From assembly GCA_964034945.1 (NCBI GenBank), contig OZ035964.1:310001-374000 (forward strand): a stretch of DNA of 64,000 nucleotides, written 5' to 3'. The DNA comes from Chrysopilus asiliformis (taxonomy: Eukaryota > Arthropoda > Insecta > Diptera > Rhagionidae). A model generated the notes under the pieces. That model worked only from the letters and a program-made list of their open reading frames with translations. It did no database searches and was not told where the DNA came from. Each line of letters begins with the position of its first letter. Within the stretch, counting starts at the first letter, position 1. Position numbers and translations under genes: made by a program. This document shows positions 21,851 to 34,012 of the stretch, piece by piece.

Positions 21851-22859
21851 TTTTTTTTTTGTAATCTTCAAGTAATTTCTATAGGATAATAAAGAGATAA
21901 TCGATAACAGACGTTTTCTATCGATAATTGATAACAGAAATTGGTATTTTTTTTTCAAATACAATTCCAAAGTTCCCACTAGATGGTAATATCGAAAATT
22001 AAAATGAGGAAAATAGGCAGAATTAAAGACTTTGAGTGGAGGAAAATGTTATGTTTTTGTTTTGGGTATCAAAACAGGCGAAAAATCGGAAATTGACTGG
22101 GAATTTTGTTTCTAATTCCCCAAGTTTCGTTCCCTTTAATCGATAAAACTGCATTCGCATTTCCATTTCCAAGGAAAAAATCAACTTTGTTTCCACTTAT
22201 TTTAAAGAATTTATTATATTTGATAACACCCAAAAAATTTGAAAATTTTAAAGGAGATCACTTTCAAGATGGGCACACTCTAGTATTGTATAGTCACTCT
22301 AGTTACATGTGGTGAATATGGCCATAGGATCTGGTAACTGGTAACACTATTGGAAATCCCACGCTATGGCACTACTCCTTGATAGCCTTGATCTTTACGG
22401 AATATAATCTATAATCTGGAATTGCGGAGCATTTACATGAAAATCGTAATCCAAAGGCATTAATCGGGAAACATTTCTTTATTTCCGATCCGCAAGCGAC
22501 CAATTTTGGAAAGTTTCAAACTATCCTGGCCGGATGTAAATCTAAAAACTTGCGATCGGCTGACAATTCACTAACTTGACATCAGTTCCAAAGTGACAGA
22601 CGGGTGGATCGCAGTTTTTTTTTTGCTATCGCTTTATCATCAGATATTTTCCATGAATTCGAAACAAAAGTCTAGAACAAGTAGAAATTTCTGCATTTAA
22701 TTTCATACAGGTGGAAAACAAATCAAAATTCTGCGTGCAAAAAGTCTCAAAACAAGATAAAACGACATTTTAAGTCGAAACTTCTTGCTCTACCGCCCCC
22801 AGTCACCCGCTAAACTTTGATACCAAGAAGTCGCATGAAAACGCGAAAAACTCTGGAAA
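21851..22859 (+). other. Upstream region and 5' leader of the SFT2 gene
   Basis: No exon with coding character before the ATG at 22,860. The last ~200 bp are GC-richer and probably contain the transcription start and 5' UTR. No clear TATA box was identified. Confidence 0.4.
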
Positions 22860-23684
<825 letters not shown>

Positions 23685-23694
23685 TATAAATAAA

Positions 23695-24278
23695 AAAATA
23701 TGTTATAGTTCCATACTTATATATATATAAATATATTATATAATATTAAAAACATCTTTTACATTAAAACATGCGCCCAAAACGCTTCGCGATTCACCCT
23801 CCCCCCACAGATCAACCTTCGGCCTCCCTCTCCCTTCCTCTGGCCGCGCATTGAATTAATTTGCGGCCAATCGCTCCTCAAGGCCTTCGTACTTACTCTA
23901 CATAGGTAGCTGTGATGGGAATTCAAAATCCATACAGTAATTTTCAAAACTCCAACCCTTTCTCCACACGGATGTTAATTGAAAATTCCTCGAAAACGAC
24001 TTTAAACTTTAGCCAAGACTTCCATTTTTTGGGGACAAAAACCAAAAGCCTGCAGAAACCTGCTAATAACTTTTTTTTCCAGGATATTAAAAAGAATTTT
24101 TTAATTTGTTTACCTTGTTCAATTTACTTCAATTCTTTCCATTAAACTATTTAACATAATAAATTATTTCAATATCTTTTTAATGCTTTGCTTTCTCATT
24201 AAAAATAATCTAACAAAAATAAAAAAAACACTGTAATAAAAATATATAAATGCTTATACAAAAAATGTACATTTTCTA
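23695..24278. other. Intergenic DNA between convergent genes
   Basis: Downstream of SFT2. A C-rich patch at 23,800-23,890 lacks exon features. Otherwise AT-rich with no gene. Confidence 0.4.
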
Positions 24279-24539
24279 CACGGTTAAAAACTTAACGATT
24301 TATATATGAATCAATTTTTGTTTATCAAAATCTTTTGTATCAAATTTGTATCAACCCGTATGTTTTTATCTACATTTGATGTAAAATGTCAAAACAATAA
24401 CATTTTTTTTATCAAATGCACACCATTTATCAAATTTTTAAATTTGATAGCAAATGTCGATAAAAACATGCTAGTTGATTGATACAAAGTTGATGTAAGA
24501 GCTATTTCACATATATAAATCGTAAAATTTTTAACTGTG
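24279..24539. mobile_element. TA-flanked MITE (Tc1/mariner-like), 261 bp
   Basis: The left end CACGGTTAAAAACTTAACG pairs with the right end whose reverse complement starts CACAGTTAAAAATTTTACG. The TIRs are about 30 bp and both continue into 'atttatatatg'. TA flanks each side (24,277-24,278 and 24,540-24,541). Internal 'tttgatgtaa' and 'tatcaaatt' motifs recur in both orientations. Non-coding. Confidence 0.75.
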
Positions 24540-24676
24540 TACCAAAATAATTCTAAACACTAGACAGAAATGAAATATCAAACGATTTTAGTTTGTTTTT
24601 TGAGCATTTTGCATAAAATGTAAATTTTCTTTTCTAATTTTATAAAAATAATTCTTATTTTCTTCATAAAAAAACC

Positions 24677-24905
24677 TCCCAAATAAGTGGTATGATATGC
24701 ATAATAACGTTTAAATTTGTGTTTTGGATACAAATTTAAACGTTATTAACTCTAAATATGGATTTACCTTACTGTTTTTATCATATAAAGAAAATTCTTA
24801 AGTGGATATCACCTTTTGTTTATGGAGTAAAGATAAAATTCCTTTAAAACTGTTCAGAAATAAAGCATATTATATTGTCCTTCCATACCACTCATTGGTT
24901 TTTTT
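24677..24905. repeat. Small inverted-repeat element with internal hairpin
   Basis: Outer ends 'aaataagtggtatgata' and 'ccataccactcatt' are imperfect inverse copies. Inside, 'taataacgtttaaatttgt' (24,702-24,720) pairs perfectly with 24,730-24,748 across a 9-base loop. Probably another MITE. The target duplication is unclear. Confidence 0.5.
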
Positions 24906-25130
24906 TTAATAAATTTTAGGTAATATTTAATAACGATTTTTCATATTTGATTTAAGATTTTTAGTTTTTCTCAATTCCCCAAGCTAGATTTTATCCTAAT
25001 AAATCGATAGAGTAGGCAGGGTGAATCCTGCAGATCCTCTTCGATTTGGAATCACGTTATTCCACATTTTATAGTCGAAATTTGCTTTTCTTTATTTCTA
25101 ATTTCAAAAATGTGTTGAATGATAAACTGT

Positions 25131-28100
25131 TTAATGGCCCCACAGTTCGATTGCTTCCGCCATGGTATTAGGCAATCGTGAAAACAGCGTCTCTGGTAGC
25201 AAAAATGTCACCAGTCCAGTAATCATTACACTTACTCCCATTACAGACATTGGGATGTATGGTTTCGTTACCTGCAAATATAAATTATTTTTAAAAAATT
25301 TGTGATTAACAAAAATTACCGTCTTTTTTTTGTTTATTTTCCATTCAGTGATATTTGTATTATATTTAATTACAGTACAATTTTATGTTAAAAAAACTGT
25401 TTCCAATTTTAGAAAAAAACTTCATAGTTACTTGTTTTCATAACAAATACAGTTCTCTATCATAACTGTTTTCATGTTATGAATATTGAAATTTTTTTTG
25501 AAAAAAAAACATCGTTTCGAGCAAATCTGAAATAAGAAAACCTTTGAACGCCATAAATGACTATAAATGTGGGTCTGTTGAATTTATGATATATGGGTAA
25601 ATAATGCAAAATTGTATTTCAAACACTTTTTTCTGTGCAAATTTTTCGATTTGACGTGTCGTTTTCGAAAAACTCACGGGAAACTGAAATTTCAAACGGC
25701 GTATAATGAAGGAGTTTTGCAAATTTTTGCTCTACGAAATATGCATTTGTGCAAAACTTCGCATCTTTAATTTTATTCGATTGGAAAATCACAAAAATTT
25801 CCTCGTGAAAATCAAGAAATCCAGAGGAAATAGAGGTTTATATGAAAAAGAAAAAAAATTTGACTTTTCCTGCTAATATTTTCCTAGACGGCTAGTTTAA
25901 CGCAAAAATCTTCCATGAAGGTTTTGTAGCCCTGTCAATTTACTACAAGTTTGGCCGAAGATGTTGTCCTCTAAAATGCACCTGAAATAAAATATTCACA
26001 CAACGCCATATTTGAATTTCCTCAAATCAATGTAAAATCAAAAAAAAACTCCAAAAAAATAAAATTAAAAAAGCTCGAAAACAACTAAAAACGAGAAACT
26101 AAATTAAAATTTCGGATCGAGTTCTGGCTAAAAATCGGTTCGAAGCACAGAACTAGAAAATAAAAAATAAATTAACTCAATAGATGGCGCTGTTATCCAT
26201 CAAATTGTACTACAGGAGAATTTTTAGACTTTCAGCCTGTTGACACAAGATATTCCCCTCTCGACAGCTAAAAAATTTCCCGCCAAAATGAAAATAAATA
26301 AAATTTGCAATATTCCAAATATTGGTAGCAGGAAAATGCTTCGTTTTTATGCGTATATGTTTTGCAGGTATTTTGCCGTAAAACAGGTGAAAGATCTGAA
26401 AGAAAACAGCCTGGGAACGACGAAAAACAGCGAAAATCTGACGGTGGCCACAGAAGGGGAAATTTATTTTTTAATTTTCCTATTTTCTTCCTATTTAATG
26501 GATAAAATTACACAGCAATTGGCATGTTCAAAGCGAATTTGCATTTTCTCATCAAATCCCACAATTTGAATTAAAAATCTTTCATAAAACTATAAAAACT
26601 TATTGATAAAAATCAAGTCTACATTCGATGTCCATTTGCTTGTTTTTCCCTGTGAAAATCTCTTCGATTTTGTTAACGAAATTTTTTGATTTTCGAAATG
26701 ACTTTAGCTAGAGATTTGAAATTTTGCACAAATGCGAGTCTTGTCAAAAGAAAGAATTGGTAAAAAAATGGGCAAAATCGGATAACTCCTTCCCCCCTTC
26801 CCGGCAAAAATTGAAGTTTTTGGCGATTTTCTTAAAAACGGTTCGGTTTATCAAAAAAGTTTCAAAAAGAAAAGTGTTTATAATGTAATTTTACATAATT
26901 CGGCGTTATACCAAAATTCAATCTGACGACTATTTCCCCTGTTTTTAGATTTTTCAAGGGGTTTTCTGCCACTACGTGTCAGTTTTCGGTTCATAACATG
27001 AAAACGGTTTGAAATACCACCTTTATGTCTTTAAATAAGTTGTATAAAATTGTATTTTACATCTAACAGTAGAAAGTTTTATTAAAATAAGTAACCAGCA
27101 AAGGAGTTTTCTCGAATTTACCGAATGTTTTCCTCGCCGTGAAAAAATTTTGATGAAACTTTTTTTTAACGATACTTTATTTGAAAAATTCAGACAATTT
27201 CCCTACATTTTGCTGAAAAGAGTGTGCATCTACGATAAACAGGTCAAAAGATATGAATTTTTGAAAAAAATTGATTTCAGGCAAATCTGAAATGGAAAAA
27301 ATCTTCGAAGAAAATCGAAAATCTTTGAGCGACATAAAACACCATAAATGTGATTCGGGCGATTTTATGATATATGAATGAATTATGTAAAATTACGTTG
27401 TAAACACTTTTCTCTTTGAAACTTTTTTGATAAACCGAACCGTTTTCAAGAAAATCGCCAAAAACTTCAGTTTTCAGCGGGAAGGGGGGAAGGAGTTATC
27501 CAATTTTGCCCATTTTTTTTACCAATTCTTTCTTTTGACAAGACTCGCATTTGTGCAAAATTTCAAATCTCTAGCTAAAATCGTTTGGAAAATCAAAAAA
27601 TTTGGTTAAAAAAATCGAAAAAATTTTCACAGGGAAAAACAAGCAAAAGGACATCGAATGTAGACTTGATTTTTATCAATAAGTTTTTATAGTTTTATGA
27701 AAGATTTTTAATTCAAATTGTGGGATTTGATGAGAAAATGCAAATTCGCTTTGAACATGCCAATTGCTATGTAATTTTATCCATTAAATAGGAAGAAAAT
27801 AGGAAAATTAAAAAATAAATTTCCTCTTCTGTGGCCGCCGTCAGATTTTCGCTGATTTTCGTCGTTCCCAGGCTGTTTTCTTTCAGATCTTTCACCTGTT
27901 TTACGGCAAAATACCTGCAAAATATATACGCATAAAAACGAAGCATTTTCCTGCTACCAATATTTGGAATATTGCAAATTTTATTTATTTTAATTTTGGC
28001 GCGAAAATTTTTAGCTGTCAAGAGGGGAATTTCAATTCTCACAAGCATAATGGCAGCATGGGAACTATATTTGAAAATGATTTTGGATAAGAAAATGTTT

Positions 28101-31100
28101 TGCAATGAATTTTCTGGTAACACGGTTTTATTTTGTAGGATTTTTGTGGAAGTTGCTCATTTTTTACCAACTCTTAATTTTTGCGAGACACGCATTTGTG
28201 TAAAATTGCAGAATTTTAACTTTATTCTTTTGAAAAATCAAGAAAAAATTTACTTAGGAAAATCTAAGATTTCACGGGGATTGACCGGCATGAGGCGAAG
28301 CACGGTATATAGCAAAGCGGAGAATGTACCCATAGCCAAAATTCGATTAAAAACATTTCATTATCCAAAATAATTTTGTTTTCGTATTTTGAGTTTTTTT
28401 TCTTAAGATTCCATTGGGATTATTTTATTGGAAATCAGCTAGTTTACTTCATAATGGCAACTGTGACTCGTATGTGGTACCAATAAGACTGAAATTGGTT
28501 CAAAGTTCGTCAAAATTGCTGGTCTAAAAATTCTAAATTCACACGATTTGATGGATAACAGCGCCATCTATTGAGTTTTATTTTATTTTATTCTCTAATT
28601 CCGTGTTTTGAACCCATTTTTAGACAAAACTCAATCCGGGATTTTCATTTAAATTCATTGAAATAACTGATCGATGCGGGGAAGTATTATAAATATTTTC
28701 TAATTCTTTGATTTGAGGAAATTCAATTTTGGTGTTTTGTGAATATTTCATTTCAGGTGCATTTTAGAAGACAATATCTTCGACCAAACTTGTAGCAAAT
28801 TAACAGGACTACAAAACCTTCATGGAAGATTTTTGCGTCAAACTAGCCGTCTAGGAGATATTAGCGCGAACAGTCAAATTTTTATTCGTTTTCATATAAA
28901 CCTCTATAAAACGACGAAAAAAATTAATTAAAGCCAGCTAATGGCAATAATTTAGAATTGAAGGTAAATGTGGAATTTTTTAGTGTCAATTGGTCACGAT
29001 TGACTAAATTAAATCCCAAATAGTAGTATTGGGTAAATGTTGGGCTATTACAGATTTTTAAGAATTTAAAAGTATATGAAAAGGTAAATAAAACATTAAG
29101 TTGTTCAAACTGGTCAAGGTTCTATCAACGGAAATACAAAATCACCTGCTCTACCTTCTATTTGTTTATTTTTCCTGTGGAATTTTTTTTGGTCTGGTCG
29201 AGCAAATTTTTGTGATTTTTCGAGCGAAGAAAATTAAAGAGGCGAAATTTTACAGAAATGCGTATTTCGTAAAGAGTAATTATTTTATTTTTTTGGAGTT
29301 TTTTTTTTATTTTACTTGACATTTGAAGAAATTCAATTATGGCGTTTTGTGAATATTTCATTTCAGGTGCATTTTAGAAGACAATATCTTCGACCAAACT
29401 TGTAGCAAATTAACAGGACTACAAAACCTTCATGGAAGATTTTTGCGTCAAACTAGCCGTCTAGGAGATATTAGCGCGAACAGTCAAATTTTTATTCGTT
29501 TTCATATAAACCTCTATAAAACGACGAAAAAAATTAATTAAAGCCAGCTAATGGCAATAATTTAGAATTGAAGGTAAATGTGGAATTTTTTAGTGTCAAT
29601 TGGTCACGATTGACTAAATTAAATCCCAAATAGTAGTATTGGGTAAATGTTGGGCTATTACAGATTTTTAAGAATTTAAAAGTATATGAAAAGGTAAATA
29701 AAACATTAAGTTGTTCAAACTGGTCAAGGTTCTATCAACGGAAATACAAAATCACCTGCTCTACCTTCTATTTGTTTATTTTTCCTGTGGAATTTTTTTT
29801 GGTCTGGTCGAGCAAATTTTTGTGATTTTTCGAGCGAAGAAAATTAAAGAGGCGAAATTTTACAGAAATGCGTATTTCGTAAAGAGTAAAAATTCGTCAA
29901 ACCATGGAACATATCACGAAACCCCTTTCCACAACTCCGATTAAAATTTCAGTTTCTCACGATTTTCTCGAAAAGGACGCGTCAAATTGAAAAAGTTGCA
30001 CAGAAAAAAGTATTTGAAATACAATTTTGCATTATTCATACATATACCATAAATTCAACAGACCCACATTTATAGTCATTTTTGGCGTTGAAAGATTCTC
30101 CCATTTCAGATTTGGTTGAAACGAGGTTTTTTTCTTGAAAAGCAACAGTTTGCCAGCCCAAACTAGATGGCGCTGCAGACCCAAAAAAAAAAAAGTTCGC
30201 CGAAAATGTTCCTACAGGGTGGCCTAAATAACACTGAACGGTTAAAAATATCCACCCTGTATTATTTAGTAATTCAATTCGACACCCGCGCCCGTCTGAC
30301 AGTTCTCGATTTTGTGGAATCGGTTTCGGTTGTATCGAAGTAATCTTTCGCGGAATAGATTAAAATTTCTGTGATTTCTTGTTATCCATCTAAGGATCGG
30401 TAATTTTTCACTCTGGAAATGGTAAACCGGCGCAAATTTTTCAGTGAAAGTGTGGGGAAATAAATGTAAATAGTTTTTCCCGAAAAAAGGTGAACAATAA
30501 AATTGAAATCTAGTGAAAAGTCAAAAATTTTATTTTCTGCTGCGGCCATGTTTTTCCCTTTTTCTAAGCAGAAAAGCCAAAATGGATCAGCCAAATGTTT
30601 TTCTTTCTGGGAGTCCTGAAAAAAGGGTGTTTTATACAACTTTAACCTTTTGTTTTGTAGAAAAAAAAAACTTCAAAGTTACGTTCGTGTTTTCGTAGAC
30701 AAAAAAAAGTGCCGGTTTAAATGGACAGGTGAGGAGCGTTTGGGATCAACTTCTGTGCTGGACAATCTGTCATGCGTTTTCTTAGTTTTCAAGCAACATT
30801 TGCTTGAACAGGTGGACAGGTGAGCAGCGTTTTTATTTTCCAATTTTTTTTTAAGATTAGGTAAAAATGTTTCTCGTACGAAAAACCTTTTGAAATTTCA
30901 GAAAATAATTTATTGTGCTTAACGTTTACTTTTTTCTGATTTTTGAAAACTTTTCTTCGTGGGCAAATTTGTTTTTTTTTGTAAAACATCCTATTATTAA
31001 TAATTTTTTCCATTGAATAATAAATACTTACCAAAATCAATAGTTGTGGGGCTACTAAACTCCCAATTCTTGCTGCGAAACCGCACAATCCGATTGCCAC

Positions 31101-34012
31101 CCCCCGGCAAATTGTCGGGAAAAGTTCACTACAGTAAATAAACATCCCACAAAAACTGGCCACCGCTAAGCCTTTAGCAATCAATGCGAGATAAATTGTT
31201 GCATGCGCTGAAATTATTTAAGATAACGATTAAAATCTGAACTAAAATTCGTTAAGAAGTATATAGAGGGAAGGTATTGTAGAAACTTTCTTATCAGCCC
31301 GGAATCAGTTTCAGGAAAATTATGAGGATGCCGCTGCATCTGTCTGTCGGTATGTCTGTTGATCTGTCCGTTTTATGTACGTTAAAAAAAAACTCAAGAA
31401 CACGTTGAGCTAGCGACTTGTAATTTTTTGTAAACGAGTTTTACGAAAATCGTAATTTTCTTGACGTTAACTATAACGGGTACCTCCCATACATTTAAAA
31501 AGATATAGTTTTTTGAAAATTTCTCGAAAACTTAGCGCTGTTAAAAAAATATTTCGATAATCTGAATCAGGGTGTGCAATCAAAGATATTACTGTATTTT
31601 ATTTTTTGTAAAAAATGAATTTGCTTGTTATTAATTCGCTTACATTCTGGATAAAATGTTTTTATAATTCCCATCGCAATACACAAAATTGCGTTTATTA
31701 TTTGAAACGATCCGATCGGTATCCGTCTCCCAAATTTCGATAGAATAAAGAATGCTGCTATGTAGGCGATTGCTTCAATTCCAGCCCCAATCAAAAAATT
31801 TGAATGTCGATCACCAGATAAATTTGGCAGGAAATACAAAATACCGTAGTAGGAAAGTGTCACACTGAACCTAAAAATAAAGAAAATTAGCAAAAACAAA
31901 AAAAAAAAAGTGAACGATTTAAAAACGATTGCGTAATCTAAGCCTTATTGCGACTACATGCAGGTAATACTGCATTTTTTTGCGAATAAAATTTCTTTGT
32001 AGATGCTAACGGCTGAATTAAAATGGCCGGCATCAATAGCAATAGCGATAGCAAAAAAAAAAACAGAATGCTGCCGTTTCATTGGCGACAGCAAGAATTT
32101 CAGACTTTTCGTTTTCACTGGAATTTAATTTTTGTGGATTTTTAACGGTTGATTTCATTAAAATGTGTCATTAAATGTATGTTTCTCCATGAAGCTAAAG
32201 CCACACAAAACCAGATGTCCAAAATGCTGCCAATCGAGGACAGCCAAAAATAGAGATGAAACACAACAGCGGCGCTGCGGCTATGACGTCACAGGGGCTT
32301 TCAGCCAATGAAATCATTTGGATGTAGCTGTTGCTGTCCGGCCTTTGCAATTCCTACTAAAAATACCTTTTGGTTCAATTCAAATTTACCAAACAGCAAT
32401 CATGCAGATAAGATGCTTCCGTAGCACCGCACATCGAACGATATCCGTTATACTGGTTCGTTCAGGTGGTGGCAGTAATCGATTTTTATCATCTCGGTCG
32501 CCAGGTTTTGGCATCTCTTCGAGGCTAATTTTCTGGCATTCTTGTATGATAATCTTGTCGTTATTTTTCTTGGCCACCATTTCCGTTAATCTAAATGCTT
32601 CCTTGTACCGTTGTTTCGCATACAGCCATGAAATTGATTCCGGAAATATCCTACAAAGAAACATTCCTTTTAAGTAACTTAAAAATAGCGGTCATTTCAC
32701 ACTCACCAAAAATACAATAGACTTAAAGCCGTTGGTGTGAGCAACACAAGCGTCAGGACTCGCCATGATTGAATTAATGAAGAAGCAAATCCTAGTATAG
32801 CCAATCCAAGGGCCCAATTGAGTTCCCATAAGACAGCGGCCGCTGTACGATATCGGGCTGGACAATACTCTAACATCAGAGTGTACGAACAACTTTGCAG
32901 GCCTTGAACGAAAAATCCCTGAACGAATCGTAAAACGATAAATAATTCGATGCCGGTAGTGAAATACATTCCGATGCCCATCACTGCTTGTAAATACAAG
33001 CACGCCAATGTCAATTTTGTCCGGCCCCATAGATCCACTAGCGTACCACATATCAATGCACCCGCCGTCACACCAGCAAAATATAGACTGTTTATTAATG
33101 GCCCTAGATATTCCCGATCGCATACTAAACTCCACTAAAATTTGATAAAAAAAAATATTTTTCAATACTTTTTTTCTTCGACAACACATTTTTGTCGCGT
33201 TTACCTCAGTTATTAATGTCGTATCGTCATCTTCATCGAATTTGTATCCGCCTAAGCAGTTTTGATCGCATGAGGTATTCACAGTGTCCTGAAATGTTGA
33301 AAAAGACGTTTTTTTTTCTCTCAAATACCCAGGATTTTGAAACGTTTCGGTGAGTAAGGGGTGAAATGGCGTGTTTCTCACCCGCTAATAAGAGTTGCGA
33401 GCTAAATTTTCCTAACAAAATATTCCATGGAAGTGGTCAGTAAAGAACATTTTCGCTTACAAAACTATTAAACAACTTAAGAATTGATATTTTTGAACTA
33501 ACGATATATCTCGATACCGGTTTGATTAATTTGAACACTAATTTGAAAAGATCAAGACGAAATTTTAGTTTCCGGGACGCCGCGCCGGGACGTTTAGATA
33601 TCAATTAAAATATATTATATTGATTACTTACAGAACATTTAAAAGCCGGTTTGTATGTATGAAATGATGTTATGGTGTGATTAATGCCGACTGTTATGCT
33701 ATTTAAGCAAATTAGAACAATTAAAATAATTTGAAATCGTCCTTTTTTGTTTAATAAACTATTTATGATGTCGTTTAAGTCATCTGGGCCGCCGCCATTG
33801 CCATCAGTCTTTATTCTTGGAGGGAGTGGGGGTGCGGATGTGGAAACAATTCCATCCTCGTGCACACCATCGATATATAGCAGGTTTCGCTCTTCGGCAG
33901 ATAGGGCAGGACTTCCGGTGGAAATGATCTTCGCGGCGACTTCCTTCGGGTGTAGGAGGGTATCCTGTTCGACGCCTCCATCACTGCTTCGGCGATTCGG
34001 CTTTGAATTCAT
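25131..34012 (-). CDS. SLC22-type (organic ion/carnitine transporter-like) MFS transporter, seven coding exons
   Basis: Coding exons, in gene order: 34,012-33,632; 33,288-33,205; 33,134-32,707; 32,650-32,390; 31,870-31,644; 31,207-31,032; 25,271-25,131. All have GT-AG borders and compatible phases, giving 565 residues, normal for the family. Layout: Ser-rich cytosolic N-terminus; first span near residue 93-112; Cys-containing extracellular loop in exon 2; then WSLVCDREYLGPLINSLYFAG, cut short here at 156-175, the family hallmark after loop 1; MFS motif A as GTLVDLWGRTK (185-195); FVQGFFVQGL; PESISWL (301-307), where SLC22 members usually have PESxRWL; and the second-half motif LSKFGRR (428-434). 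The C-terminus is LFSRLPNTMAEAIELWGH. Members move organic cations, anions, carnitine or carcinine across the plasma membrane; the substrate cannot be read here. The last intron is 5.8 kb and filled by an inverted-repeat structure. AATAAA on the minus strand lies about 35 bp past the stop (25,091-25,096). Confidence 0.93.
25492..30143. repeat. Large imperfect inverted repeat (foldback) inside the SLC22 intron
   Basis: Left arm about 25,492-26,915, right arm about 27,375-30,143, loop about 460 bp. Matching anchor pairs, left against right in reverse complement: 'ataaatgtgggtctgttgaa' (25,563) with 30,045-30,075; 'gacggctagtttaacgcaaa' (25,888) with 29,440-29,465; 'atagatggcgctgttatcc' (26,181) with 28,553-28,576; 'cctgggaacgacgaaaa' (26,408) with 27,855-27,875; 'catgttcaaagcgaatttgc' (26,522) with about 27,738-27,758; 'gcacaaatgcgagtcttgtc' (26,728) with about 27,536-27,556. 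The arms diverge only moderately. The right arm is longer because of a tandem duplication and an insertion (about 28,040-28,550). Short frames on both arms are repeat-borne. No transposase or target duplication was identified. Confidence 0.8.
28722..29888 (+). repeat. 610-bp tandem duplication within the right arm
   Basis: 28,741-29,278 and 29,351-29,888 appear base-for-base identical over 538 bp, at a period of 610 bp. The first unit has a unique T-rich tail at 29,279-29,330. Because the surrounding arms have diverged, this duplication must be much younger, or it reflects an assembly error. Confidence 0.9.
30280..30640 (-). repeat. Inverted paralogue of the 21-kb dispersed repeat (empty MITE site)
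   Basis: Reverse complement of the block at 20,970-21,850: 'cccgtctgacagttctcg' pairs with 'cgagaactgtcagacggg'. The section around 30,310-30,345 corresponds to 21,476-21,760 with the 235-bp Mutator-like MITE and one copy of its 9-bp duplication absent. Intronic within the SLC22 gene. Confidence 0.7.
31305..31460 (+). repeat. Fragment of the 'cgttctcgagttattta' dispersed family
   Basis: A ctgtctgtc stretch followed by 'cacgttgagctagcgacttg' resembles 7,000-7,040 and 5,048-5,065. It lies in the SLC22 intron between 31,207 and 31,644. Confidence 0.45.

Noticed and set aside
29101..29944. Duplicated open frames (start LFKLVKVLSTE-like) as a gene pair
   Set aside because: They lie within the identical 610-bp tandem duplication of a repeat arm and begin without a proper ATG; no splice or coding support.
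32386..33381. Long minus-strand frames in other phases across the SLC22 exons
   Set aside because: Only the phase giving WSLVCDRE, GTLVDLWGR and PESISWL joins correctly to neighbouring exons; the others are shadows.
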